Source of the DNA: Platycnemis pennipes
Taxonomy: Eukaryota > Arthropoda > Insecta > Odonata > Platycnemididae
Direction of reading: 5' to 3'
Length of the DNA stretch: 64,000 nt
Assembly: GCA_933228895.1 (NCBI GenBank)
Contig: OW121852.1
Span: 120,895,544 to 120,959,543, forward strand
Shown: piece by piece, positions 46,955 to 58,289 of the stretch
How the letters are laid out: each line of letters begins with the position of its first letter
Numbering within the stretch: the stretch's first letter is position 1
Notes under the pieces: generated by a model
The model's database searches: none
The model's input: the letters and a program-made list of their open reading frames with translations, nothing else
Told to the model about the DNA's origin: nothing
Made by a program: the position numbers and the translations under genes

Positions 46955-48300
46955 TTCTCTTGCAGCGCAAACAACTATTATTGAATGCCCGAATGTTTTC
47001 GTCCCGCCACCTAGAGCGCTATTCTTTCCTCCATGGAAGCTTGAGACAGGGGACACTCACCATCACCTTTCTTTCCCACCGGCATCTAACCTACGGGCCC
47101 AAAGGAATTTCTCTTTTATTCGGGGAATAGTAAGAAAAGGAAAGAGCCGAGAAACGGAAGGCTCGTCGCCAACTCGGAGAAACCCATTTCGTGTGACATT
47201 GTTGACGAGGTGTGTTTGGCTACCCACTTACAAGCATTCGAATGTTAAAAAAAACACCTCTACAGGAGGTCTATCTATTGCTTACCTTTCACACGACACT
47301 TAAGGAAAAAAATACCAACCATCTGACTCCTTCATAAAACAGGGCAAATAGGACTTGGATCCAAATTAATATTTCATTCGTTCAGTCATAAATGGATCAA
47401 TATTGATGAGTTCAGGAATCATAAAACATATCTATATTCTGGCCTTGTCCAAAGAAAGGAATAAAATTATACTTTAGCCTAGAGAACAATTAGTTTTGAG
47501 AGCAGAACTTTTCGATCAGTCAACTATAGTAGTCACTCGAATATGACCAGCTGAAAGATTCCTATCAAACGGTATACCATGTACTGTATGTGCTGGCCTT
47601 AATTTCATCTTGTCATGATACAGCTTATCGATCAAAAAATCCGACACGATTCGTTCGATGATAAATTGATCATGTGGTCTAAAAAATAGATGAATAATAG
47701 CTCTAAGGTGGTCTAAAAATAGATGAATAATAGCTGCTAATTTAGCCAAATAACTTAAATATATAGTTCGGCTTTTATAGTAAATATTAACTGGCTAATA
47801 TGCAGGGATAAAAATTGCTTTTTTCATAAAAGCCAATAAACTACCCACAGTAACGCAGACATCATGATCAATGGTGATTAAAAAGACTTCGCAAGGGCGG
47901 AAAATAAACGTGGATGCACTGAATATTTAGTCCTCACGAATGTATGGTTTAAGAAGATTAGAGGAATTTGCATTTTAGTTCAGCACATAAAAATTAGTGA
48001 TTTAAATTTATACTTTTCAAGTCCCTGAGTCCAATGAGTCCCTAGTTTTGCTTCTGCCTAATGAAATGGCAATGGGGCCCGTTCGCAGGAGAAGCAGAAG
48101 GCCAAGCTGTGGCTTAGCAAATATACTGGGATAGGGACAGGGTCTCAATTAAAACTTTGTTGAAAAAGTTCTCACATAGTATGTTAGCAAGGTAGGTATC
48201 CTGCAAGGGTAATGAGAGAAGATAAATAAATAGGAGGTGTACGACAATGAAAATACCTATAATAAATGAACAACCATTATAGTCACTGTTGTACAGCACT
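46955..48300. other. No gene recognised
   Basis: GC-richer segment at 46960-47200, then AT-rich. The 77-codon frame at 47516-47749 (minus) includes the tandem duplication listed next and is unlikely to be coding. Confidence 0.45.
47674..47735. repeat. Tandem duplication, about 34-bp unit
   Basis: GTGGTCTAAAAAATAGATGA... is present at 47674-47707 and again, one A shorter, at 47708-47735. Confidence 0.9.
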
Positions 48301-48309
48301 ACATCATTA

Positions 48310-48593
48310 TCAAGGACTTTGACAATAAGAGGTGAATGAACACAGCACTAAGTAAACCCCTGTATGCCACGGACATGAAGAACTAAAAATGGATGGACAC
48401 ATTCGCATGAAGAAGTGTCCCATACTTCTGTGGCACCACCAACTTCCAAGGGAAAGATGGGTACTTCTACTCTGTTTCCCTTCCAATATAAATCTGAAGC
48501 TGCAGCTACTGAAGGAGGTAACTGACATCTACGGTCATTCGCATCATATACATTTTTAGGGATGCAGGACGGATCGAAACCCAGTGTGAACAT
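48310..48593 (-). CDS. Unrecognised coding-like frame, two overlapping frames
   Basis: One frame (48348-48593) reads MFTLGFDPSCIPKNVYDAND, then CQLPPSVAAASDLYWKGNRV and PLEVGGATEVWDTS. A second frame overlaps it to 48310. Composition is not low-complexity and the AT/GC balance is ordinary, so a decayed gene, exon or element fragment is possible. No family was recognised and no splice signals were convincing. Confidence 0.2.
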
Positions 48594-48689
48594 TAGGGCA
48601 CACTTAAATTAATTTCTGGCTACCCTCTATTGCCAACACGCCTCGCTAGTAACCCAATACAATAGTCCACGACAGCATTTAATGCTCCA

Positions 48690-48885
48690 CCTGACAGACG
48701 GAATGCTAAACTTTTTCTCTAAATTTTCGTCACCAAGATACTCAAATATGGACCGGTAAGACACTGATAATTCTGCCACAGCCGGTATTCAAACCCGTAC
48801 CCTTGGCATGGGAGTACAATTCTTTTGGCACCACATAAACCCCTTGCCAATGCCAAGTAACTTAGTCAGCTAGGAAGTTATAATT
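48690..48885 (-). mobile_element. Probable tRNA-derived SINE, decayed
   Basis: The minus strand has the B-box GGGTTTGAATACCGGC (about 48780-48795), with an A-box-like TAAGTTACTTGGCATTGG about 60 bp upstream and a tRNA-unrelated body downstream. The A-to-B spacing is longer than in the other SINEs. No TSD was found. Confidence 0.5.
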
Positions 48886-48889
48886 ATCC

Positions 48890-49310
48890 TCCGTTAAAAA
48901 TGTTTACTATGGAGTACCTTATTATTTCCAAGGCCTTTAAATCGCTCATTGACAGGAAACTGCATAGATCGATGGGGCATTGATTAGTTTTCTTCAAATG
49001 CATGCTAACAGAGCATGCTGACAGCTCATATATGTTTACATATATTGAAGACATATACTCTTTTCTAAAAAGGCTGTACTTACTGGAAATACAGTGCGGA
49101 AATTTACCTACACAATAAGCAGAGAGAGTAAAAGAAGACGAATAAACGGGAAACAAATCAGTACTTTACATTTTATGTTTAGAACATCAGGAAAATCCAA
49201 AAAAAAACTGTGAAGAGTGAATCTATTTTTTTTTAAGTTTGTCAAACTCAACAGGCAAATTATCTTCTTAGTATGTGCAATCGAAACGCAACTTGCCCAC
49301 AACAATAGCA
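48890..49310. other. No gene recognised
   Basis: AT-rich. Frames 48884-49156 and 49108-49311 (minus) overlap and are unrecognised. Confidence 0.45.
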
Positions 49311-49314
49311 ATGG

Positions 49315-49695
49315 CTATTTAATACGATAATCGATAGAGCAAACATAAAGAATAAGCTCATTTGTCAACGACCACGAGAATCCAAGCAAGAAAGTAGATA
49401 CACAAGTGCTTTCGTCAAGAATGGACCCCCACGAATTCCAAAAGCCCTTCTTCCCCTTTTTGCAAGAATAATGAAATTTACGACCGGGCGGATCCTCTTC
49501 GCTCAGCCTACGCTTTTGAGAGCCCCCGCTCACTTCAATCCTCCGCAACTCTTTATCGTAATTGCTTGAACTAATACAGCAAGGGTCAAACGGCGGAAAT
49601 TTATACCCGCAAACACTTGATAGGTGAATTAAAATTCCCGCAATGATTAAAGAAGACACCTGCCAAAGGCCAGGGCCAACTCTAACTCTTTTCAT
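49315..49695 (-). CDS. Candidate small secreted protein, 126 codons, unknown family
   Basis: I chose the ATG at 49695 (MKRVRVGPGLW) over the upstream in-frame ATG at 49731 because it places a basic N-terminus directly before a hydrophobic stretch, SSLIIAGILIHLSSVCG, the layout of a signal peptide. The predicted mature part has a CC pair and three single Cys, and a basic QKRR site of the kind used in prohormone processing. It then has GRKFHYSCKKGKKGFWNSWG before a hydrophobic C-terminal stretch and the stop at 49315. No neuropeptide or toxin family is recognised. An exon/intron boundary inside the frame is possible, but no strong donor was seen. It could be chance. Confidence 0.3.
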   Translation of the reverse strand: MKRVRVGPGLWQVSSLIIAGILIHLSSVCGYKFPPFDPCCISSSNYDKELRRIEVSGGSQKRRLSEEDPPGRKFHYSCKKGKKGFWNSWGSILDESTCVSTFLLGFSWSLTNELILYVCSIDYRIK

Positions 49696-49969
49696 TTTCG
49701 GCAGCGTTTGAAGAATGAAGGGAAAACACATAAGAGCAATTTAGTTAGCTGGCGTAAGACTACACAAAACGTAAAAGGGGATATTATTGGCATGTATGTA
49801 ATGAAAATCATTTACATAAACCGGCCCAGGTGGTCAGAGATTGCGCCCCTCCTTAAACTCCACGTGAAGTGCTATTGCAAACACAGCGAGGCAGATAACT
49901 CACCGCCATCGTCTCTTCTCATCTCCGACAAAACATTCCCGAGAGAAAAGTTACCCTCATGATCTCCGA

Positions 49970-50786
49970 GAGTTATTTTTCATCTGAAGAGGGTAATTCA
50001 ATTTTAACTCATCGGTACCAGAAAATGGCTGAGTAAATCAACTCCAAAGAAAAATGTGATGGTTTGAGACTGAAGAAGATGAATTCTTGCTTGATTCGAC
50101 TTGCTTTTATGCCTCCAAATACTGGCGTTTCGGATCAAGTACCTCCAATCTTCCAACTTCATTGGCCTAAGTTTATTACCCTGAATCAAAAAAGTAAGTT
50201 CCAAGTAGTAATATTCAATAAAGTAAGCGGAACTGATATGGATGCGGAAGTATGCCATGAATGGTATTACGTGAAAAAAAGGTTGCGTGGGAAGTTTGTC
50301 CATTCTATTTAAACCCACATTATCTAGGTTAAGACTGGTTACAATATTTCACAGTAGCTCTACATGAGGTCTAAGCATTATTGTCCAAAAAATCTTCTTT
50401 CCTTGCATCAGAGTTCTACAAACTCTGTTGGCGTTTAACAGGGAGATGAGGGCAATTAATACAGTGTTCGTAAGATTCATGGTCTAAATTATTGCCTTGT
50501 TAGATTTTGAGGCGAAGAATTTACAATTTAACACAGTTAGGTATAAATTACACCTGGTCCCTCTCATCTGTCTGAGAGCATTATGTTCACTCGATAATAA
50601 AAGACAGCACCTTCAAAGTTTTTAGATTAAAATATTACTAATTTCATTTACCTAATGACAAGTTTTTATTAATCTCACGGATCTTCTTTGGTATCATTTT
50701 CATCACCTTAGACAGCCAATTCGAAAATTGGCTTGATTCAGATCTAGACTCGAATCTTCTACCAGTTTACCGCTTCATGTTCATCT
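49970..50786. other. No gene recognised
   Basis: Two long frames (50004-50318 minus, 50064-50312 plus) are mirror images over the same bases. Neither has a motif. Confidence 0.4.
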
Positions 50787-51318
50787 AATGGGGGCGTTTA
50801 CTTGGAACCGAAATCGCAATTTCGTACACGAAATCGTTAGACGGAAACGAAAAATGAATTTTAGTGAAAAAATTAATCTTCTAACCCGAGATATTCACTC
50901 ATAAATCAAAAATTAAAATAAGCAAAAGGTGACGCCCACCGAAGAAGCTGCCTTGATACCATTGACGACATTTTCCTCCCGTCCTTGACTGCTTTTAGGG
51001 GAAGGGAAGGGAGTGGAGGGGGGTTCTCGGAAGTCTGCTGGCACAGATCCGGTCGCAACAGCTTCCATTGGCAGAGTCAGCTGTCTCCCCCATTCCGATT
51101 TGGCGAAGAAGCTTCGCGGTCTCAGTTGTGATTGGACGAAGTCGAATGCGTCAGAGGTTACATGGCGCCCACTTTTCCGAAAGGGTTAAAAATATCGGTT
51201 TTTCGCCGCTTATAACTCGAGAAATAATTGACGGATCAAAAAAACGGAAAAATGAGCGTCTATTTATTTTATAAAATCTATCAGATTCGGCAATAAAAAA
51301 ATTATAAACGACCCCATT
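50787..51318. mobile_element. MITE-like element, copy 2 (TIRs, 532 bp)
   Basis: Left AATGGGGGCGTTTAC (50787-50801) and right ATAAACGACCCCATT (51304-51318). It aligns end to end with the copy at 5219-5757 in the same orientation, with scattered substitutions and small indels. Similarity continues about 20 bp past the right TIR (CCTCTT/CTCC-TACATCCT), into what is LINE sequence beside copy 1. Confidence 0.8.
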
Positions 51319-51319
51319 C

Positions 51320-52009
51320 CCCTCTTCTACATCCTAATTCTTCCATGAACACTTTTTCAGATGGTTCTCGACCATTTGATGGCAAGACATGCGTCAAATC
51401 AATTTTTATCCCGTCTTTATTACATACTTAGGGGTTATCTGGCAAAAATTAGCTTATGATCTTAGTTTAAGGCTGTTCTTTTATTTTTTTCTGCTCTCTA
51501 TGAATGTTGAACAGTAACCTTGAATTTGTAATTGATCAATGATTTTTTGATGCAATCCTGAATCCATTAAATTAGCCCATGTCCCTTGGCTTTGCTAACT
51601 TGTAATTTTAAATTTTGTTATGCATAACCTCCTGCTTAATAAATACCGTAATTAATGCAAATTAATATGCTGCCCAGCGATGACAGAGCACTTTCGCGTT
51701 TCCAAAGATTTTGAACTATATACCGAAATCTATCAAAAAAGTTGTTTGTCTTGCAGTAAAATATGCTATGGCAGCATATAAAATGTAGTCTCAGTAGTGG
51801 ACATGCATACTTGGAGAAGATTTATACCTTATTTCATACCCTAGAGGTAGTTGAATACTCCGTTATTGGTTTCCATTGCTACAAATCGTAAGGTGCATCA
51901 GGGAGAATGATGGAAGCTTCTGTATTTTTATTTCCTTTTAAGCTTTCTTTCTTTTAAAACTTTCGGAAAAAGAATTCATGATCACTCTAATATTAAACGA
52001 AAATGTACC
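51320..52009. other. No gene recognised
   Basis: AT-rich DNA. The first 30 bp may be decayed RTE-like LINE (see copy 1 flank). Nothing else. Confidence 0.45.
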
Positions 52010-52267
52010 GTTAATTGAATTAGGGAGCGTGGAGGCCTAGTGGGTAAAACGCTTGGCTTCTGATCGAAGGGTCCCGGGTTCAAATCCGGTTGAAGCCTTT
52101 GGACGAACAAAAAAAATCCTCGGTGCGCGAGGTGGCCCAGGGAAAGGAACTGGCCCTACCCTGAATGTGTGAAATTCACACTCCTATGGCTTAGTCCAGG
52201 GTGAGATCCACCCTCACCTATCCAATACAACCTTCGGGTTGAATCACTGAGTGAGTGACTGTTAATT
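52010..52267 (+). mobile_element. tRNA-derived SINE, family 2, with 7-bp TSD
   Basis: The head has A-box-like TGGAGGCCTAGTGGGTAAAA and a perfect B-box GGGTTCAAATCC. The body of about 160 bp ends in a TGAGTGAGTGAC-type tail. GTTAATT at 52010-52016 and 52261-52267 are the likely target duplications. The head looks close to a tRNA, but the acceptor stem is not conserved and the unit is 244 bp. Confidence 0.85.
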
Positions 52268-52269
52268 AT

Positions 52270-52700
52270 TCAAAGGTGGTTTGTATTCACATTTTTCTAT
52301 TATTCAGTAACACTTTATCGAACGATAGGATTCTTAGTCTTTTAAACATCATTTAGGTAAAAAATATCGTATTTAATTTTTACACCTTCGCTTACCGCAT
52401 GCCATTGGATTTATCTGATTAATGTTCATTATATGCTACGATTTCATTCACCGAGCACGGGTTAACTTTTAAATTGACACACAAGTCATGGATTCGATAA
52501 GGTAGCTTAAGCATTTTTTCCCAATAAGTATTATGCACTGTCTTGAATTTTTATGGTCTCAATACGCAGATAAACGGCTAGAAACAAGCAGACACCGCAC
52601 ACATTACTGAGGAAAAGGAAACATTCACTGAAATATACAAAAATGGCAGACCTAAATTTTTTACTTCATCTCATCTGTGGGCAATCGTGGCCGAGGGTCA
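52270..52700. other. No gene recognised
   Basis: AT-rich DNA, nothing supported. Confidence 0.5.
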
Positions 52701-52704
52701 GGCA

Positions 52705-53185
52705 ATTGATTGGTGGCACGTCGACGGACAAAGTTAAGAGTTTCCGGAATAGTTATGCAGCTGAATCCACGAAGTCCAACAAGTAAAACAAAGAGGCTCC
52801 TGGCTGGAGGAATTACAGTGGAGCGAAATGGCCAGCGTGGAATACTTGACGGGAGGAAGTGGGCGGTGGGTTCATTGCGGTGCGCGGCCGTCAGAGGGGG
52901 GGTCGAACGGCGTGCCGGCTCAAGGTGTGCACACGCGTGCTAATGCTCGGCGCTGCTGTTTGCACAGCAATCACAACGCGGTGTTTGAGGAAGAAGGGAA
53001 GCCAGCGGGAGGGAAGAGGGGGATGGGAAAAAAAGAGAAGAATCAAGGGAGGAGGATGGAAGGCAAAGAAGAAAGGGTGAATGAGAAAAAGAAACGAGGG
53101 AAGTCCCCCTTAAAAGGGACCATAAAAAAAAACCCGAACTTCACGACCGAGACGAAATTAACAAAATGAGCTCTCGGGGGAGGGA
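52705..53185. other. GC- then purine-rich island
   Basis: CpG-rich to about 52985, then AAGGGAGGAGG-type purine-rich DNA. Three overlapping plus frames are unrecognised; the longest (113 codons) ends in a Lys/Glu-rich low-complexity stretch. Confidence 0.45.
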
Positions 53186-53189
53186 TTGC

Positions 53190-54090
53190 CGTATTTCCTG
53201 ATCGCGTGTTGCGCAGTGAAGCGCTGAGGCGATCTGTTTGTCTCTCTCGCAGGCAGTGACAACAGGCGAATCAAAATCTGACATTTCATTATCTTGCCAC
53301 CGTAAACTACCTTTTGACCGAACGCTCAAATTAAAACTATCAATTTTCCGACAAATCGGTTTCGGAAATTTGAAAGACAAAAATTAAAAATGAACTTTGT
53401 TAATTCCACAAGCTAAGGACTAGCATAACACGGGAGATGAAAGGAGACTCATAATCCAAGATATTAGATTGTCTTCATCTGGATATTTGAAGTCTAAACG
53501 TTTTCCACTTGTTTGACTTTTCAATTTCAATAGCCAAATTTTGGACGTATTTAAACGGCTAACCTTGCTATTCCTGTCTTAAAAGTGTGTCCTTTCGTAA
53601 GAACACAGTACTATGATCAGTTTGAAAATAATATTAGTCTTACGGAATTACTGCTATCCTATTAGGTTTATCATGGACATACGTCTCAATAACGCCACAA
53701 ATAAAACAAGCAAATTAATCAAAAAGCATGTTGGATATGAGGAGAAGAAAAGTTAACCCAGAGTATAGCCTCTCAAAAATATATGCATGAACTACCGTCT
53801 ACAATAAGAAGCGTCTAGAGATAGAATATTCTAAGAGTAACTGGTTTTGTAAAGGAGGAAATTTAGACCAAAATATTAACTTATCGGCAATCTTCAAAGT
53901 CACATTCGAAAATTGACCAGCATTAATATTATAATAAGTGAGGCAGGACAAATTTCAAATAATTATAGTTAAGAGAGAGAGTCATTCACCTTCTGCCCAG
54001 AAGTTATTCATGTACAATTTTAACTTCACACAAAACGTCTAAGTACATTTGAAAATCTTGCATCACTAAGCGAAATATAAAAATATATTT
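53190..54090. other. No gene recognised
   Basis: AT-rich. The 79-codon minus frame at 53141-53380 is unrecognised. Confidence 0.5.
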
Positions 54091-54093
54091 TAT

Positions 54094-54135
54094 AGTTATC
54101 ATCTCTACTTTTCTAGAAAAGTAGAGATGATAACT
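54094..54135. repeat. Perfect 42-bp palindrome without spacer
   Basis: AGTTATCATCTCTACTTTTC runs into its exact reverse complement; the centre is CT|AG. No mismatch occurs in 21 paired positions, and symmetry stops abruptly on both sides. Confidence 0.95.
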
Positions 54136-54139
54136 CAAA

Positions 54140-55620
54140 ACTATTCAAAAAAATCCTTTAAATGCTATGAACGGAAGTACGATGATAAATGTAATGTCAC
54201 TCTCAGACGAATGATTAAACACTGCTATATTTTCTTCGCAAATATTTTACAATATTTTTTAAGGAGAGCATGAATGGATTAAATCCCTGCTATTAGTATA
54301 TTATTACACAATGCATGAAGGGAAAAAAATATGAAATAGGAGGTCCAAGGAAATGAATGGGAGTACCCGTGAATTCGAAAATATTGAGAGATACTTGAGA
54401 TCTCATTTCTGCATTTCACATTGATCGCGGTAAATCATAATCCAAAGTTTTTAAAGTTTTAAAGGGATGAGTCCTGACAGGAGATACATATCACACCCTC
54501 TCAAAAAAGCAAATGAAGTGTTACCCTATCGCACAACTTCACATTTCTTTGCAACTTCGTTATAAAGGTCTTATTCCATAAATAGCCAATGAATTGCATT
54601 CATAACTCATTGGTCCTAATTTTATGCTTTAGTTTGAATAAGCCTCACCCTTCTTAAAAAAGTCTAAATACATCAAAAGTATTATCAAAAGATACATCGC
54701 AAAAGCATCACTTTCCATGAAATGTTTGCTACTGTCTGATCCCAGCGTAAAAATGCTATTTTGTTTACTTCATAAAAACGATACCTGAATGGCTGTCGGC
54801 CTACGATAAGTAATCTAATTTTTTGCATTAATTATGGCTACCTAAGTCTTCTCCGATCTGTTCCTTACCTGAGGTTATCTGACAAGGTCGTCCTTCAGAG
54901 CTCGCCGTTCACTTCTCAACTCCAGTCTCGGAGACGGCGAGGCACGCAACGATACAAACTGTAAAGATTATTAAGATACATTAAAATATGAACTGGCGTC
55001 AAAAAAAGCAATGTAGAGAATCTATTTGGGTAACAGAGAAATGAGATTTGTTCCGAAATTTTCACATTACTCATTTAACTAAGGAAAAATACACACGATA
55101 TACATTAGTCTAAATTCTTATTAATATCCAATCTAATACTTGAACGACATAGAATAAAGCCAAGGCAAATCGATCGTTGTCTGACTGAGGGACGAATATG
55201 GATGAATCCTGAATTCTGACTGATTTACTGCGTTAAAGGCACAAAAACCATTGCAATAGTAGTTAGTAGAGTCTGTGGCTATAATGCAAAGGAATTATAC
55301 GATAGAAAACTTCCTTATTCAACTCTCCTCGACATCATAAAGGCACGTATAGATTAAAAATTGACATAGACTCTTAAGTATCTAAACATCCAGCCTAATG
55401 GAAATCCCGTACCTTGTAGTTGAGGCAAGGGTCTTCAGAACACCTATTATTTTATATTCACAACATTTGTATATATTGTGAAAGTGTACCAGAAAAAATG
55501 TTTCTAAAAAGCTTTCCCGCAGACCTTCCAAAACTGAACGGCTGTTTAAGATCACGTCAACTTAATGAACAAAACAAGAAGGGCCCTTAACATAAATGAA
55601 ATCAAAAACATTGTATATCC
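54140..55620. other. No gene recognised
   Basis: AT-rich DNA, no supported feature. Confidence 0.5.
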
Positions 55621-55630
55621 AACATTTTAG

Positions 55631-55719
55631 TAGTAAAACACGACCGGTTTCATCCATAAGAGAACATCACCACGATTTGATGATGACCTCTTGTGGATGA
55701 AACTGGTAGTGTTTTGCTA
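55631..55719. repeat. Fold-back: two inverted hammerhead-like repeat copies
   Basis: Arms of 39 bp (55631-55669 and 55681-55719, 33 of 39 paired) surround an 11-bp spacer. The right arm with the spacer reads TTGATGA, hairpin region, GAAAC, TG, GTA on plus. The left arm on minus reads TGATGTTC..., GAAAC, CG, GTC. So the arms are two head-to-head copies of the same short repeat. Downstream TATGAATTTCTACAGAG (about 55757) is shared with the 14.3-kb locus. Confidence 0.75.
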
Positions 55720-55799
55720 TTCAAATCTGGAATATAAAAAGTTTTTTATTTCATTGCATATGAATTTCTACAGAGCTGAGCCTAACACCATAGAGTTCA

Positions 55800-56590
55800 A
55801 AGTCTTAAACATCTACATCAATATGAATAGCATTCCACAAATATACGCCATACAAGTCACAGTGTTGCTATAGGGTTTGAGTAAAATGAATAAATGAACG
55901 GGTTCATTTGTAAAAAATACAGAAGATTATGACATATATGCTGCTAGGAATAAAAAATTTGCGCATCATTATAGTTGTATTCTAATACAATAGACTTCAT
56001 ATGTTTCAATCATTTCGTGTTTCTTGACTCGTTGATTAAAACTATCTCTTTCATCGAGTCCCTCCATCTTGTCGAAAACAGATGAATAAATAATTCGTCG
56101 CATTGTTCAAGCATGGGCACGTCGAGTCCTTTCTTCCTCCCCCTCCACGCGAGTCACACCTGGCTTTCCATCACTGCTTCTCTTCTATCACGAATGCCTA
56201 CTCATGTATTCCACCCACAATCAGCGTGATTAAATGCGCGCGTGCATGTAAAGCAGAAAGAAACACATCCTTTGTTCTCTTATTTCTATCTGTTTAGCTC
56301 AGCGGTCATTCTTATTCTTTTATCTATTTCCTCTTGAACTCTTTAGACTCCCTTCTTTTGCGTCCGTCGTAATAATTTCTCCGAATCACGTATCCTCCCT
56401 TCACAACAGCGCCTTCATATCCCCCGACCCCTCCATAGTCCCATAGCAAGCATAGTTACCATAGTGCGTGCGTCTCGAGATTTTTATGTTCCCACGACCT
56501 CGAAGGGCTAATGAAAAATCACCCCCGAGAGTATCACGTAGTATTAAGGGATATGAGAACACTTTTGTGGCCAATGGCGCAAGACGTGGG
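55800..56590. other. No gene recognised; becomes GC-richer upstream of the promoter
   Basis: Short frames only. 56100-56560 has more C and CG than the flanks and leads into the TATA/initiator pair. Confidence 0.4.
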
Positions 56591-56594
56591 TCGC

Positions 56595-56628
56595 TATATA
56601 GAGGACGATCATAAGAAGACCATCAGTA
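56595..56628 (+). promoter_or_regulatory. TATA box and arthropod initiator with canonical spacing
   Basis: TATATAGA (56595-56602) and ATCAGTA (A at 56625), 30 bp apart, match the arthropod TATA plus TCAGT initiator arrangement. A second TTCAGTG follows at 56630-56636. The first ATG (56661) opens only MFSRLKHRIRGNF; a 66-codon GTG-led frame at 56689-56889 overlaps it. A short first coding exon followed by an intron, as in many cuticle or peptide genes, would fit, but no donor was firmly identified. Confidence 0.4.
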
Positions 56629-56899
56629 TTCAGTGACACCGGTCTCACGAAATATTTATTATGTTTTCACGGCTCAAGCATCGAATTCGTGGAAACTTTT
56701 AATGAGATAGTTCAAAATTTTGACCCACAACTATTCTTGGTGATATACTCAGTCTTTATGCTTACAGTAGCTGGTCAGGTTTCGAAGATATTTGTAAAGG
56801 AAAGCAAAACTGCTTCAAGACTTAGGATTGGAGCCACAGACAAAGTTTTCAAAAGTTTTATACAGTTCAAGTTTTTCATGAAATTTTGACACGAATTAT

Positions 56900-57740
56900 T
56901 TATTGCCTATGGTGACACAAAATTTTGGAAGATTTATTATAAGCAGGATAAATAACACGAGAATTTAGGATGTGTTTACGGTACCAGGTTTGACTACGTA
57001 GAATTTATCCATAGTGGAAAGGGAAAACAAGTAACAATGTAGGTATATTTGAATTCAGAGTTTTTAGAAGCACAACCTAGATTTCGGCACCTTGGGCAAT
57101 CATTAGGTCCATTATGATACTGACACAAGGTGCGGAAATCTCGATCACCCTTAGAATATACCTGAAGTAGTGTTTACAATGTTCATTCGTTTCTCCCGAA
57201 TCGAGAATGTGTCGAGGAAAATCTTATGAAGACGTTTTTAACTAGGCTTAACGGAATGGTTTGTGTTAAAATAGCCCGGGTTAGAGTTACTTCCTGTTTT
57301 TTCCCGAAAAAAGATCACTATTTCCTTCCCGCATCATTATTACTGATTGTAAATACGAGTATATGTATGGCCAACAACCTATTATTTTAGCCAGATGTTA
57401 CAAAGCTCGAGGAATGCCCAGGAAACGTCGAGGAGATAAGTTGGCTTGGTGTGGTCAAAACTTCTTAATGTGCTTTGTTCATATTTCTATTACTTAATAT
57501 ACAGAAAACTTCTACAAAAAATGAAATTACATATAACATAACACTAAAGTAATTAAAGTCGACTGATTTTAGAACATAAACCTTTTTCTCCTGTAGATTT
57601 ATTTGGGCTGCTAGTCAATTCAAGTCTTCTTAAGAGACTGTAAATGTGAAAATAGTACCATAGTATACTGATTTATTAGGCATATAGAGGAACAGTGATA
57701 ATCCGGGTATTGTGCGAAAGAGCGTTAGGTACGTGAGGAG
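56900..57740. other. No gene recognised
   Basis: AT-rich DNA, nothing supported. Confidence 0.5.
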
Positions 57741-57744
57741 GCAG

Positions 57745-57910
57745 TATTTATAATCATCATCATTGGTCAACAATCGACATGAATGGTCAAATCGATTGGT
57801 TTGACACTGGCCTCAACTGGATTCTCCTATCGGCCAACCTCTTGTTGACGTTATTCTTCTCATTCACATCCCAAAACTTGTTCCCTATATCTCATACGAA
57901 GTATTTATAT
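57745..57910 (-). mobile_element. RTE-like LINE 3' end
   Basis: Reading plus, ATCATCATCATTGGTCAACA, GGTTTGACACTGGCCTCAAC, GGCCAACCTCTT and CTCATTCACATCC are followed by ACTTGTTCCCTATATCTCAT. The last part matches the MRYMEQV codons of the element at 5758-6185, on the same (minus) strand. This copy therefore shows what normally follows those codons. Confidence 0.65.
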
Positions 57911-57914
57911 GTAG

Positions 57915-58285
57915 GCATTTTGAATTCAATGCTGGGAAGTATGATGAACTCATGACAAAAAAAATGCAAAGAAGACACATTCGAGAGAGTTAAAACGAAG
58001 AGAAAATGGTCCTTGGAGACTCATTAAAGAATATCACTAGAAAGTAGAAGAATACAACTGTGTATTTCAGTTACGCATCCAAGCAACTTACTCGGTATAT
58101 ACCACTGGTAACTACTGATAGCTATCAGGAAATACTTAGAGTTTTGCTATCATCACAACTGAATCAATCACTCTAATGGAAGAGGATGGGGGGAGAGGAG
58201 ATGAGATTATTCATCACTACCTTTAATCCAAGTGCAGAGGAAACTTAAGTAAATTCGGGTAGTTGGCAGAAAGCGGCTGACTCAA
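57915..58285. other. No gene recognised
   Basis: Possibly decayed LINE upstream sequence, too degraded to call. Confidence 0.4.
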
Positions 58286-58289
58286 AGCC

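Noticed and set aside
48290..48330. Another hammerhead-like copy (CCTTGATAATGATG on minus)
   Set aside because: The first part resembles the family, but no GAAAC-NN-GTC follows.
49812..49860. Possible SINE head (GGCCCAGGTGGTCAGAG)
   Set aside because: A-box-like only; no B-box at the required distance.
50004..50318. 104-codon minus and 82-codon plus open frames
   Set aside because: They are opposing frames over the same bases, and neither shows a motif.
52024..52100. Functional tRNA gene
   Set aside because: A and B boxes are good, but the acceptor stem does not pair, the unit is 244 bp with a repeat tail, and TSDs flank it: a SINE.
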